64,000 nucleotides of DNA from CAVSMC01 sp963798655. Lineage in GTDB: Bacteria; Pseudomonadota; Gammaproteobacteria; Burkholderiales; Casimicrobiaceae. The first letter of the stretch is position 1; each line of letters begins with the position of its first letter. The notes beneath the pieces were generated by a model that ran no database searches, had not been told where the DNA came from, and was given only the letters and a program-made list of their open reading frames with translations. The stretch lies in NCBI GenBank assembly GCA_963798655.1, contig CAWCUH010000003.1, forward strand, positions 310,001 through 374,000. The letters are read 5' to 3'. Shown here piece after piece: positions 15,807 to 22,636 of the stretch. The translations under genes and the position numbers were made by a program.

Positions 15807-16162
15807 GCGACGGCGACGCGCTCGCGCGCATCGAGGCGGCAATCGGAGCGCTCGCGCGCGACGTCGAAGGCCTTCGTGTAGACATCGACGAGCTACTGAT
15901 GCGTGGCCGGCTCACTGCCGACGAGCGCACGCTGCTGCGCGCGCTGCTGCCGCTCGTGGCGAGCGCGACCCGAGGCGCGGCATTCTCGGCGCTCGACGTG
16001 ATCGACATGGCGGGTGCTCGCAGCGTCGTTGGCGGCTGGTGCGCATCCGACCTTGCGCGGCTACTCGGCCGCGCCTGCGGCGCTCGCTTTGGCAGCGTGC
16101 GTGTGGAGCGCGCCGGTCGCGATCGCGCTGGCGTTCTGTGGAGTGCGACCACTTGCGCGTAA
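15803..16162 (+). CDS. Hypothetical protein with predicted coiled coil at N-terminus
   Basis: 119 residues; ATG overlaps the preceding stop by 4 bases. The N-terminus (ALARIEAAIGALARDVEGLR then VDIDELL) is a heptad-like helix, followed by a helical region and a basic tail. No recognised domain. Translational coupling with its neighbours suggests a functional operon from terS to the capsid gene. Confidence 0.45.
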   Translation: MSDGDALARIEAAIGALARDVEGLRVDIDELLMRGRLTADERTLLRALLPLVASATRGAAFSALDVIDMAGARSVVGGWCASDLARLLGRACGARFGSVRVERAGRDRAGVLWSATTCA

Positions 16163-16230
16163 GTCGTCGCAACGACGCGCTTGTTTCGCGTTCAATGCTC
16201 GACTATCTGCCAGCGAAGGGGAAATGCAAC

Positions 16231-17196
16231 ATGGAGCGCTATATTTCTGACGCCGCCGCGTTAGACCGCACACTGGGGGCGCTGCTGCGCGCACAGAACA
16301 AGGCGCAAGTCGCGTATCTAGCCGAGTCGCGCGACGAGTTGGCGCCATACGTCAAGGCCGCAGCTGCAATCGCGCACGACCCGGCATGGAACGGTCCCAG
16401 CGCGCTATACCTAGAGGGCGCATTCGCGGCAAGTGCGCTCGGCGGGCTGTCGGGCTATCACCGAATCCAATTTCGTCGTGAGGCGCGCGAGGTCCTCGTA
16501 GCCATGGGCGGCGCATTCGTCGCCGAGACTGGCGAAATTCCGGTCAGCGACGTAGAAATCGGCGCGCTATCCCTGCGGCGAACGAAAGCGGCGGCGATCG
16601 TCCTCGGCACGGACACGTTCGTGGAGGACGACGACGGTGTCGCGCTGATGCGTCGGCTTTCTGAACGCGAAATGGGGCGCGTGATCGACGCGAAAATGTT
16701 CTCGGCCGATGCGGCCGACGACGCGGCAGATGCCGGAGTCTTTTTCGATGCGGTAAGCGTTTCGAGCAGCGGATCGGGCGCCGATGACGTCGCGAGCGAC
16801 TTGGGGGCGATGGTCAAGACGATGTCCGACCGCATCGGCGTGCGCAACGCTGTCTGGGTACTCTCCGCGCCAGCACGCGCTCGATTCGGACTGCTGCGAC
16901 TCACCGATGGCGATCGGCTTGGCTCGCTCCCGATGGTGACGACTGCGGCAGCGGGCGTTGTGGCGCTGCTTGCGCTGGATCGCCTGGTTGTCGCCGCCGA
17001 GGACGTCAACTTTCTGGTAAGCCGCGAGGCGTCCCTGAATGCGCCCGGCAGCAGCGGAGGCCTTTACTCCTTGCTTCAGACCAACACCGTTTCGCTGCGG
17101 GCCGTCGCGAGCATCAATTGGACGCTCCTTGCAGACGGCGTCGGCACTGGCGGCAATCATGCCGCGATCGTGTTGTCCGGCGCAGGCTACGCGTAG
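16231..17196 (+). CDS. HK97-type major capsid protein
   Basis: 321 residues; the ATG at 16231 has GAAGGGG upstream (an ATG at 16198 is also in frame). The C-terminus has the pattern of HK97-fold capsids: 'VSREASLN', a short loop, 'LYSLLQTNTVSLRAVASINW', with the preceding GVVALLALDRLVVAAEDV strand. No separate protease domain or scaffold is visible in the protein or next to it. A satellite that encodes its own capsid would form particles filled with a helper's other parts. Assignment rests on the C-terminal motif. Confidence 0.78.
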   Translation: MERYISDAAALDRTLGALLRAQNKAQVAYLAESRDELAPYVKAAAAIAHDPAWNGPSALYLEGAFAASALGGLSGYHRIQFRREAREVLVAMGGAFVAETGEIPVSDVEIGALSLRRTKAAAIVLGTDTFVEDDDGVALMRRLSEREMGRVIDAKMFSADAADDAADAGVFFDAVSVSSSGSGADDVASDLGAMVKTMSDRIGVRNAVWVLSAPARARFGLLRLTDGDRLGSLPMVTTAAAGVVALLALDRLVVAAEDVNFLVSREASLNAPGSSGGLYSLLQTNTVSLRAVASINWTLLADGVGTGGNHAAIVLSGAGYA

Positions 17197-17203
17197 CAAG
17201 CAA

Positions 17204-17854
17204 ATGGCCGCAGACGAAGCGAAGGCGGCACGCCACGCGGAGCTCGATGCCGCCATCGCGCGGTTATCGCAGCCGCTGAAGGCCCGCATTCATCAGCACG
17301 TGCGCGAGCTCGATCGGCTCGAGGAAATGAAGCGCGACAGCCGCGTGAAACGATCGGATTGCGCGCAGCTTTACCAGCAGCTCGACATGGACGAGTGCCA
17401 GATCGCGAAGGCGATTGAGGCCGAGGTTCACGAACTCCACCGACCGCAGCGCGAGGCCGACGAGGCGCTCGCTTATAGCGAGCAATTTCAGCCGAGCATG
17501 CGCGAACTTGACACCGGGTGGAGCGCGCCGCGCGATCGCCGCTATCAGTTGTTGCGCGAGTACCGTCTCGCCGAGGTGCGCCGCGCCTGGACGGCCTTTC
17601 GCATGGTCGGCAGCGATCCGGTGGAAAGCGCAAAGGCTCGCTCCGCAGTCGAGGACGTTCTCGGCGTCGAACTTAACGTGCTGTTCGAGCGTGGCGTGTC
17701 GGTGCTTCCCGGCGCCTCAACCCTGCGAGCACTTGCGCAGGACACGCGCAATGCGCTGCTCGATGCGGAGGTTGCTGTTCGCGATAGCGCACCGCCTGGC
17801 CACATCCCGGCGCCGTTGATCGACGACGCTGCTCGCACCGAGGCCGATCCATGA
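17204..17854 (+). CDS. Hypothetical protein after the capsid gene
   Basis: 216 residues, starting 7 bases after the capsid stop. Mostly charged helices, including a coiled-coil-like 'IHQHVRELDRLEEMKRDSR' and an Ala/Arg-rich middle. No recognised domain. Position suggests a head accessory or scaffold-like role, but nothing in the sequence proves it. Confidence 0.5.
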   Translation: MAADEAKAARHAELDAAIARLSQPLKARIHQHVRELDRLEEMKRDSRVKRSDCAQLYQQLDMDECQIAKAIEAEVHELHRPQREADEALAYSEQFQPSMRELDTGWSAPRDRRYQLLREYRLAEVRRAWTAFRMVGSDPVESAKARSAVEDVLGVELNVLFERGVSVLPGASTLRALAQDTRNALLDAEVAVRDSAPPGHIPAPLIDDAARTEADP

Positions 17855-18054
17855 ACGATCTGTCGCGGCTGGCACCTATGAACGACGACACGCTGATTCC
17901 GTGGCGTCAGGTGCGCGAGCTCATAGCGCAAATGGAAGCTCTGCATCAGCGCGAGATCGAGTCGCTCGTCGATCGCTTGGCGTTCGCGTTTGGCGCCAGC
18001 GAAACCCGCACCGGTGCGGATGTTGGGCCGGACGCGAGCGACGCCGTCAACTAG
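17851..18054 (+). CDS. Small hypothetical protein
   Basis: 67 residues; its ATG overlaps the preceding stop (ATGA). One amphipathic helix (VRELIAQMEALHQREIES) and an acidic tail. No recognised domain. Confidence 0.45.
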   Translation: MNDLSRLAPMNDDTLIPWRQVRELIAQMEALHQREIESLVDRLAFAFGASETRTGADVGPDASDAVN

Positions 18055-18059
18055 CCGCG

Positions 18060-18611
18060 ATGATCGGCCAGCGCTTGGGCCGGCTGCGCGTCATCGCGAT
18101 AGGGCATCGCGACGCATCCGGTCATCGCTGGTACGGCGCACCCTTTCTCACCTCGTCGCGCGTTCAGACATGGCGTGCGCGTCCGACTACGGCCGCGGCT
18201 ACGCACATCCGCGAGTCCGCTCACATGGGCGTGTCCGGCACGAGCGACTTCGACTCGATGGTCGCTGCGGCCGACGCGACCTGCGCGCGGGCGGTCGAGC
18301 CGATCCTTGACGGCTTGTCGCCCGCCGAGCGCTGCGCAATCCACCATCGGCACTTGGCCGCCGTATTCGGCTTCCCGCGCGTCGACGTCGACGTCGCGTA
18401 CGACCGCGCGCTCGAAGCAGTGCAGCGAGGTCTCACGTGCGGCGGGGCATCGAAGCCGTGCGTTGAGGCGCTTGAATGCGTTGAAAGAACGCAGAATGGC
18501 GCCGTGGGCGTCCAGCCGCCCCGCGAAACCGGCCGCGAGCTGCGTGGTCTGCAGGAGGCGGTTATCGCCGTGTCACTTGACGCGCGGCATGGGACCGGCG
18601 GCCCCAAGTAA
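18060..18611 (+). CDS. Hypothetical protein, possible phage late-gene regulator
   Basis: 183 residues from the ATG at 18060, 5 bases after the preceding stop; an ATG at 18225 gives a shorter 128-residue form. The middle part ('VEPILDGLSPAERCAIHHRH', then 'VDVAYDRALEAV') recalls the short helical motif in phage Q-like or DUF1133-like regulators, but the match is weak. Confidence 0.4.
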   Translation: MIGQRLGRLRVIAIGHRDASGHRWYGAPFLTSSRVQTWRARPTTAAATHIRESAHMGVSGTSDFDSMVAAADATCARAVEPILDGLSPAERCAIHHRHLAAVFGFPRVDVDVAYDRALEAVQRGLTCGGASKPCVEALECVERTQNGAVGVQPPRETGRELRGLQEAVIAVSLDARHGTGGPK

Positions 18612-18652
18612 GGTAGACTGCGCCCCGAAAGAGCCCTCTGTGGACATTCCCC

Positions 18653-19009
18653 ATGGCCGACCAAAGCGTCCGATTCAAGTACATCTTCCCGGAGATGTAC
18701 AACCCCGAATATGCCAACGGCGCGTACGGAGCAGTTACGCCGCAAGGGGAGATCGCGTTGAGTTTTTTCGTAGAGCGGTTGCCTATCCCGAAGTCGACGA
18801 CTCACGCCGTCGCTCCAGATGGCTCGATCGGCGACGTCATCGCCACTGATCCCCCGCAGGAACCCAACACAGTGTTCGCGATTCGGTTTATTACGTGCGG
18901 TGTCATACTGAGCGTAGATACGGCCAAGCGAGTGCACGGCTTGCTAGGACGTCAGCTCGAACAGATGGAACTCGCCCAAGCCGAAATTCTCAAGCGAGGT
19001 GGCAAGTGA
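18653..19009 (+). CDS. DUF3467-like small protein, cargo module gene 1
   Basis: 118 residues. The pattern 'YANGAYGAVTPQGEIALSFF...' followed by 'FAIRFITCGVILSVDTAKRV' and a terminal helix 'LLGRQLEQMELAQAE' resembles the DUF3467 fold (strand, conserved N-G, later strand, C-terminal helix). The stop overlaps the GTG of the next gene by 4 bases. It is the first gene of a tight three-gene unit ending in a PIN nuclease, and may act as the antitoxin or sensor. Function is inferred from order only. Confidence 0.5.
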   Translation: MADQSVRFKYIFPEMYNPEYANGAYGAVTPQGEIALSFFVERLPIPKSTTHAVAPDGSIGDVIATDPPQEPNTVFAIRFITCGVILSVDTAKRVHGLLGRQLEQMELAQAEILKRGGK

Positions 19010-19344
19010 CCGAGCTTCAATTTCTCGACACCGATAACGCGCAGCACCTAATCCCTGCAGGGCTCTTTGAGTTTGCGGAAAGCCGGAACACGAGGCTGGC
19101 CATTGCGTATCAGTCGGCAGATCGGTACATCCCAGCGTATTTTCGGATGCCCGGCGGCGCCACCGGTTCCCCGAATGTCCGAAGCTTCGCAGTGCAGTCG
19201 CCCAAAGCGCGCAGCTCCTTGGCGCCGCTGCTTAACAATTGGTTAGCGCAGACCGGCGACAACAACGCAGAGGCCGAACTGCTCGCGGCGTTGAAGGTCG
19301 GCTTGGATGCCGCCCGCAGCTCATCCCGCAAGCTATTTCCTTGA
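19006..19344 (+). CDS. Hypothetical protein, cargo module gene 2
   Basis: 112 residues from a GTG that overlaps the preceding stop. No recognised domain. 'IPAYFRMPGG' and a helical C-terminus (EAELLAALKVGLDAARSS) are visible. Its position between a DUF3467-like gene and a PIN gene, with overlapping or 3-base-spaced junctions, makes it part of one transcript. Confidence 0.5.
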   Translation: MTELQFLDTDNAQHLIPAGLFEFAESRNTRLAIAYQSADRYIPAYFRMPGGATGSPNVRSFAVQSPKARSSLAPLLNNWLAQTGDNNAEAELLAALKVGLDAARSSSRKLFP

Positions 19345-19347
19345 AAC

Positions 19348-19794
19348 ATGCCGGCCCTGTATCTCGACACGGGCGTGTTGGGATACTTGACGCATCCGCA
19401 CGGCGACGCTCAAGCGGTGGCCTGTGCGAGGCACCTTGCCCAACTCGAGCAGAACGGTTGGACACTCGCGGTGCCGGAAATCTGCGATTACGAGTTGCGC
19501 CGTGAGCTCGTGCGCTTGAAATCTCAACGCAGCTTGACGATGTTAGACGATCTCGTCGCGCACGCCGAATACGTTCCGATCGCTACGGCGATAATGCATG
19601 AAGCGAGTAGGTTGTGGGCTTTGGTACGCAACCTCGGTAAGCCCACAGCTGCTCACACCGCATTGGATGGCGACGTGATCCTCGGCGCGAGTGCGCGGCT
19701 TCACAGCGGTTTGGATCGTCCGCATGTAGCAACAACAAACGTCGGCCACTTGTCGCTATTCGCCGACGCGAGAGTTTGGGCTGACTTCCCGTAG
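19348..19794 (+). CDS. PIN-domain ribonuclease (VapC-like), cargo module gene 3
   Basis: 148 residues. PIN fold pattern: N-terminal strand with first acidic residue (LYLDTGVLG), glutamate in 'EICDYELRRELV', Asp in 'LDGDVILGASAR', and the final 'VATTNVGHLSLF' with a downstream acidic residue. These four acidic positions bind metal in PIN nucleases. It starts 3 bases after the previous gene. No classical VapB is adjacent; the two preceding genes are the candidates. Confidence 0.75.
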   Translation: MPALYLDTGVLGYLTHPHGDAQAVACARHLAQLEQNGWTLAVPEICDYELRRELVRLKSQRSLTMLDDLVAHAEYVPIATAIMHEASRLWALVRNLGKPTAAHTALDGDVILGASARLHSGLDRPHVATTNVGHLSLFADARVWADFP

Positions 19795-19901
19795 CAGCGT
19801 GCTGCCCTACGGTGTGTTCTCGACGCCCGCCGGCCCGCCGCGGTTCCAGCCAACGCCGCTCGACAGGCCGGCGCTGTACCTGCATCCGCAACGGTCCGGA
19901 G

Positions 19902-20270
19902 CTATCGACGCACGGGAGCGCTCCCCTCGTGGCCGTCTTTCTCCGGCGATACGTCGTATGGGTGCGCACGCCGCCGCCAAATTGATCGCATGCAGAATAC
20001 GCTCGACCTGCTCGTCGAACTCGCCGGTAAGCCAGGTCGTCCGGCCGACAGCGATCCCGGCCGCGGAAAGAACTCTAACTCGGCCGCGACGTGCACGCGC
20101 CGCCCGATCTGCAGCACGTCAGTCGGGCCTGACCATGCGCGCTCCGGCAGCACGATGCGCTCGATGGCTTCGTCGGTTTCGACGAGCAGCACTGGCGACG
20201 GATGCAGCGGGCTGTCTGGCGTCGTCGAATCGACGTCCGCGATCGTGCCGATCACGTTGAAATAGAGCAC
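19902..20270 (-). CDS. Hypothetical protein at the right end of the element
   Basis: 122 residues from a GTG. The first ~65 residues look like a real protein ('VLYFNVIGTIADVD', 'ERIVLPERAW', 'IGRRVHVAAELEFF'), the rest is Arg/Ser-rich and may be out-of-frame. The opposite strand has an open frame of similar size that looks less protein-like. The region 19795-19901 and 20271-20347 shows nothing else. Confidence 0.35.
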   Translation of the reverse strand: MLYFNVIGTIADVDSTTPDSPLHPSPVLLVETDEAIERIVLPERAWSGPTDVLQIGRRVHVAAELEFFPRPGSLSAGRPGLPASSTSRSSVFCMRSIWRRRAHPYDVSPEKDGHEGSAPVRR

Positions 20271-20347
20271 GGTGACAGCGTAGCACCGAGCCAGCGGGCC
20301 GCCTGCGGGCGGCTCTTTCGTTTACGCGATGGCTCACGGTGGCGTCG

Positions 20348-20366
20348 GTATAGGTTTCGGTGTAGG
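20348..20366 (+). repeat. Paired GTATAGG/GTGTAGG heptamers, candidate integrase arm sites (right end)
   Basis: GTATAGG at 20348-20354 and GTGTAGG at 20360-20366, in the same order as the left-end pair but with 5 rather than 4 bases between. They lie 44 bases from the attR core. Confidence 0.6.
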
Positions 20367-20410
20367 CAGCAGCCTTTGAGACGGCCGTTTCCACTATGAG
20401 GCTGTCACCC

Positions 20411-20428
20411 CTGCATCATCGGCGTGTG
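20411..20428. repeat. attR core (18-bp direct repeat)
   Basis: Identical to 9957-9974 and in the same orientation. It contains the HTPMMQ codons of the stranded native mutS 5' end on the minus strand. Confidence 0.9.
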
Positions 20429-20488
20429 CCGGTCGAGCGCACCGACGCCGGCGCTGCCGGTCGCCGATGATGAGGCCTTGTCGTTCAA
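20411..20488 (-). pseudogene. mutS: Stranded native 5' end of mutS
   Basis: Reading from a TTG at 20486-20488 the frame gives ~20 residues ending in RHTPMMQ, then runs into the element. Joined to the mutS body at the 18-bp core, it restores a normal MutS N-terminus. An AGGA motif lies 9 bases before the TTG. The TTG overlaps the TGA stop of the PH-domain gene (TTGA), so native mutS was translationally coupled to that gene. Confidence 0.8.
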
Positions 20489-20952
20489 CGCGACGGTTCC
20501 TGCGCGGCGTCGGTCGCAGCCTGCACCGCCTGGCGAAAGGCGATCGGATGCGAAATGAACGGGATCGGGTCCATCGTCGAGCCGGTACCGGTGACGAAAA
20601 CCGAGCCGTAGTTGAAGAGCCGGCCGATCACGCTCTGCTCGACACGCACGCTCTCGATCTTGGCAATGTTGAGCTCGACGGTGCTGCGGCTGATGAAGCC
20701 GAACTTGGCGATGACGCGACGGTTGGTGACGGCGAGCTCGGTCGAGCCGCGCCGAATGAGGCCGGCGACGATCCACACGATGCCGACGATCGCGAGCAAC
20801 CCCGCGATCGGGTTGAACGTGGCCGCGACGGCGCCGACGACGATCAGCAACGTTCCGCCGACGAGCGCCGACAAAATCGCGAACAGGCTCACGTGTCCGA
20901 CGTAGAGCACGCGCTCGCCGGCACCGACGATCGATTCGACGTAGCTTGCCAA
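20485..20952 (-). CDS. Membrane protein with bacterial PH domain (bPH2/DUF304)
   Basis: 155 residues from a TTG at 20952, with GGGAGGT just upstream. Two hydrophobic segments form the N-terminal half (FAILSALVGGTLLIVVGAVA and LLAIVGIVWIVAGLI), followed by a PH domain: 'ELAVTNRRVIAKFGFISR', 'VELNIAKIESV', 'GSVFVTGTGS', 'PIAFRQAV'. It would sit in the inner membrane. Its stop overlaps the native mutS start, so before insertion it was the gene upstream of mutS in one operon. Divergent from hutH. Confidence 0.8.
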   Translation of the reverse strand: MASYVESIVGAGERVLYVGHVSLFAILSALVGGTLLIVVGAVAATFNPIAGLLAIVGIVWIVAGLIRRGSTELAVTNRRVIAKFGFISRSTVELNIAKIESVRVEQSVIGRLFNYGSVFVTGTGSTMDPIPFISHPIAFRQAVQAATDAAQEPSR

Positions 20953-21066
20953 CGGACCTCCCAGTCTGTCGTGTCGCACGATTATACGGTTCGCCCCGTG
21001 TCGCCGCGCTCGCCTCCGCGCGCGTCGATTGAGGCACAATCGACATTTGGCCGGCCGCACAACGCC

Positions 21067-22614
21067 ATGTCGCCGTATCGGATCGTCCCCGGACATTTCA
21101 CGCTCGCCGATCTGCGCGACCTGTGGGCTTCGCCGCGCACGATCGAGGTCGACGCCGGCGCGAGGCCGCGCGTCGACGCGGCGGCGGCGGCGGTCGCGCG
21201 CGTGCTTGCATCCGGACGCACCGTGTACGGTGTGAACACCGGATTCGGCCTGCTCGCCCGCACTCGGATCGACGACGCACGGTTGAGCGAGCTCCAGCGC
21301 GCGCTGGTGCGCTCGCACAGCGCCGGCACCGGTCCGATGCTCGACGACGCGACGGTTCGTCTCGTGCTCGCGCTCAAGATCGGCGCGCTCGCGCGCGGAC
21401 ACTCGGGCGTGCGCTGGGAGGTCATCGACGCGCTGCTGCGTCTCGCGAACGCGCCCGTATTGCCCTGCATACCGTCGCAAGGCTCGGTCGGCGCGTCGGG
21501 TGATCTCGCGCCGCTCGCGCATCTCGCCGCCGTGCTGATCGGCGAAGGCGAGGCGCGCGTCGCCGATCGCGTGATGCCGGGCGGCGACGCGCTCGCTGCC
21601 GTCGACCTCGCGCCGATCGAGCTCGCGCCGAAAGAGGGCCTCGCGCTGTTGAACGGCACGCAGGTGTCCACGGCGCTCGCGCTGTCGGGACTTTTCGCGC
21701 TCGAGCGCGCGCTCGCCGCGGCGTTCGTCGCCGGTGCGCTCGCGGTCGACGCATGCCTCGCAAGCGACACGCCGTTCGACGTGCGCATCCACGCGGTGCG
21801 CGGCCATCGCGGCCAGGCGCTCGCAGCTGCCGTCTATCGCCGGCTGCTCGAAGGCAGCGCCATCCGCGCGTCGCATCGCGACAGCGACCATCGCGTGCAG
21901 GACCCGTACAGCCTTCGTTGCCAGCCGCAGGTGATGGGCGCGTGCATCGATCTGCTCGCGCACGCGGCGTCGACGCTGTCGATCGAAGCCAATGCGGTGT
22001 CCGACAATCCGCTGGTGTTCGTCGACGACGCGGGCACCGGCGACGTGCTGTCCGGCGGCAACTTCCACGCGGAGCCGGTCGCATTCGCCGCCGACGCGAT
22101 CGCGATCGCCGGCGCCGAGATCGGCGCATTGTCGGAGCGGCGCATCGCGCTTTTGATCGACGGCAATCTGTCGGGACTGCCGGCGTTCCTCGTCGAGGAC
22201 GGCGGCGTCAACTCGGGCTTCATGATCGCGCAGGTGACCGCCGCGGCGCTCGCGTCGGAGAACAAGGCGCTCGCTCATCCGCGCAGCGTCGATTCGTTGC
22301 CGACGTCGGCCAATCAGGAAGATCATGTCAGCATGGCGACGGGCGCCGCGGCGCGCCTCGCGCCGCTCGCGGGCAACGTCGCGACGATCGTCGCGATCGA
22401 GCTGCTGGCGGCGGCGCAGGGAGTCGAGCTCCGTCGTCCGCTCGCGACGTCCGCGCCGCTTGCCCGCGCAATGGCGCTGGTGCGCGACAGCGCCGCCTTC
22501 TGGGAGCGCGACCGCGCGTTCGCGCCCGATCTCGAGCGGATGCGGGAGCGCGTCGTGCGCGGCGACTTCGTCGCGTTCGCACCCGACGCGCTGACCGGGC
22601 GCATGGCGCTCTAG
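21067..22614 (+). CDS. hutH: Histidine ammonia-lyase
   Basis: Converts histidine to trans-urocanate. 515 residues. The MIO prosthetic group forms from Ala-Ser-Gly at 143-145 in GSVGASGDLAPLAHL. Other signatures: YGVNTGFG, HRVQDPYSLRCQPQ, NFHAEP and SANQEDHVSM. It is followed 22 bases later by hutU. No hutC, hutI or hutG is nearby, so the pathway's other genes lie elsewhere. Confidence 0.95.
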   Translation: MSPYRIVPGHFTLADLRDLWASPRTIEVDAGARPRVDAAAAAVARVLASGRTVYGVNTGFGLLARTRIDDARLSELQRALVRSHSAGTGPMLDDATVRLVLALKIGALARGHSGVRWEVIDALLRLANAPVLPCIPSQGSVGASGDLAPLAHLAAVLIGEGEARVADRVMPGGDALAAVDLAPIELAPKEGLALLNGTQVSTALALSGLFALERALAAAFVAGALAVDACLASDTPFDVRIHAVRGHRGQALAAAVYRRLLEGSAIRASHRDSDHRVQDPYSLRCQPQVMGACIDLLAHAASTLSIEANAVSDNPLVFVDDAGTGDVLSGGNFHAEPVAFAADAIAIAGAEIGALSERRIALLIDGNLSGLPAFLVEDGGVNSGFMIAQVTAAALASENKALAHPRSVDSLPTSANQEDHVSMATGAAARLAPLAGNVATIVAIELLAAAQGVELRRPLATSAPLARAMALVRDSAAFWERDRAFAPDLERMRERVVRGDFVAFAPDALTGRMAL

Positions 22615-22636
22615 CCGATCAACGAAGGAGCAATCG

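Larger units (their letters stand above)
9957..20428. mobile_element. Integrated satellite-like phage island in the 5' end of mutS
   Basis: About 10.45 kb bounded by an 18-bp direct repeat (9957-9974 and 20411-20428). Contents in order: tyrosine integrase, small gene, AlpA-like regulator, SpoVG-like gene, prim-pol/helicase, iteron-like repeats, P27-type small terminase, three small genes, HK97-type capsid, three small genes, and a cargo trio with a PIN nuclease. Seen: size, gene set and boundaries. Inferred: a PICI-like or capsid-forming satellite needing a helper phage, because large terminase, portal, protease and tail genes are missing. A degraded prophage is the alternative, though the genes present look intact. 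Confidence 0.85.

Noticed and set aside
19990..20265. Plus-strand 91-codon frame in the right end of the island
   Set aside because: Ser/Thr/Pro-rich without a protein-like pattern; the opposite strand frame (19902-20270) is more plausible, though weak.
20485..20952. PH-domain gene as part of the inserted element
   Set aside because: It lies outside the right 18-bp repeat and is coupled to the native mutS start, so it is chromosomal.
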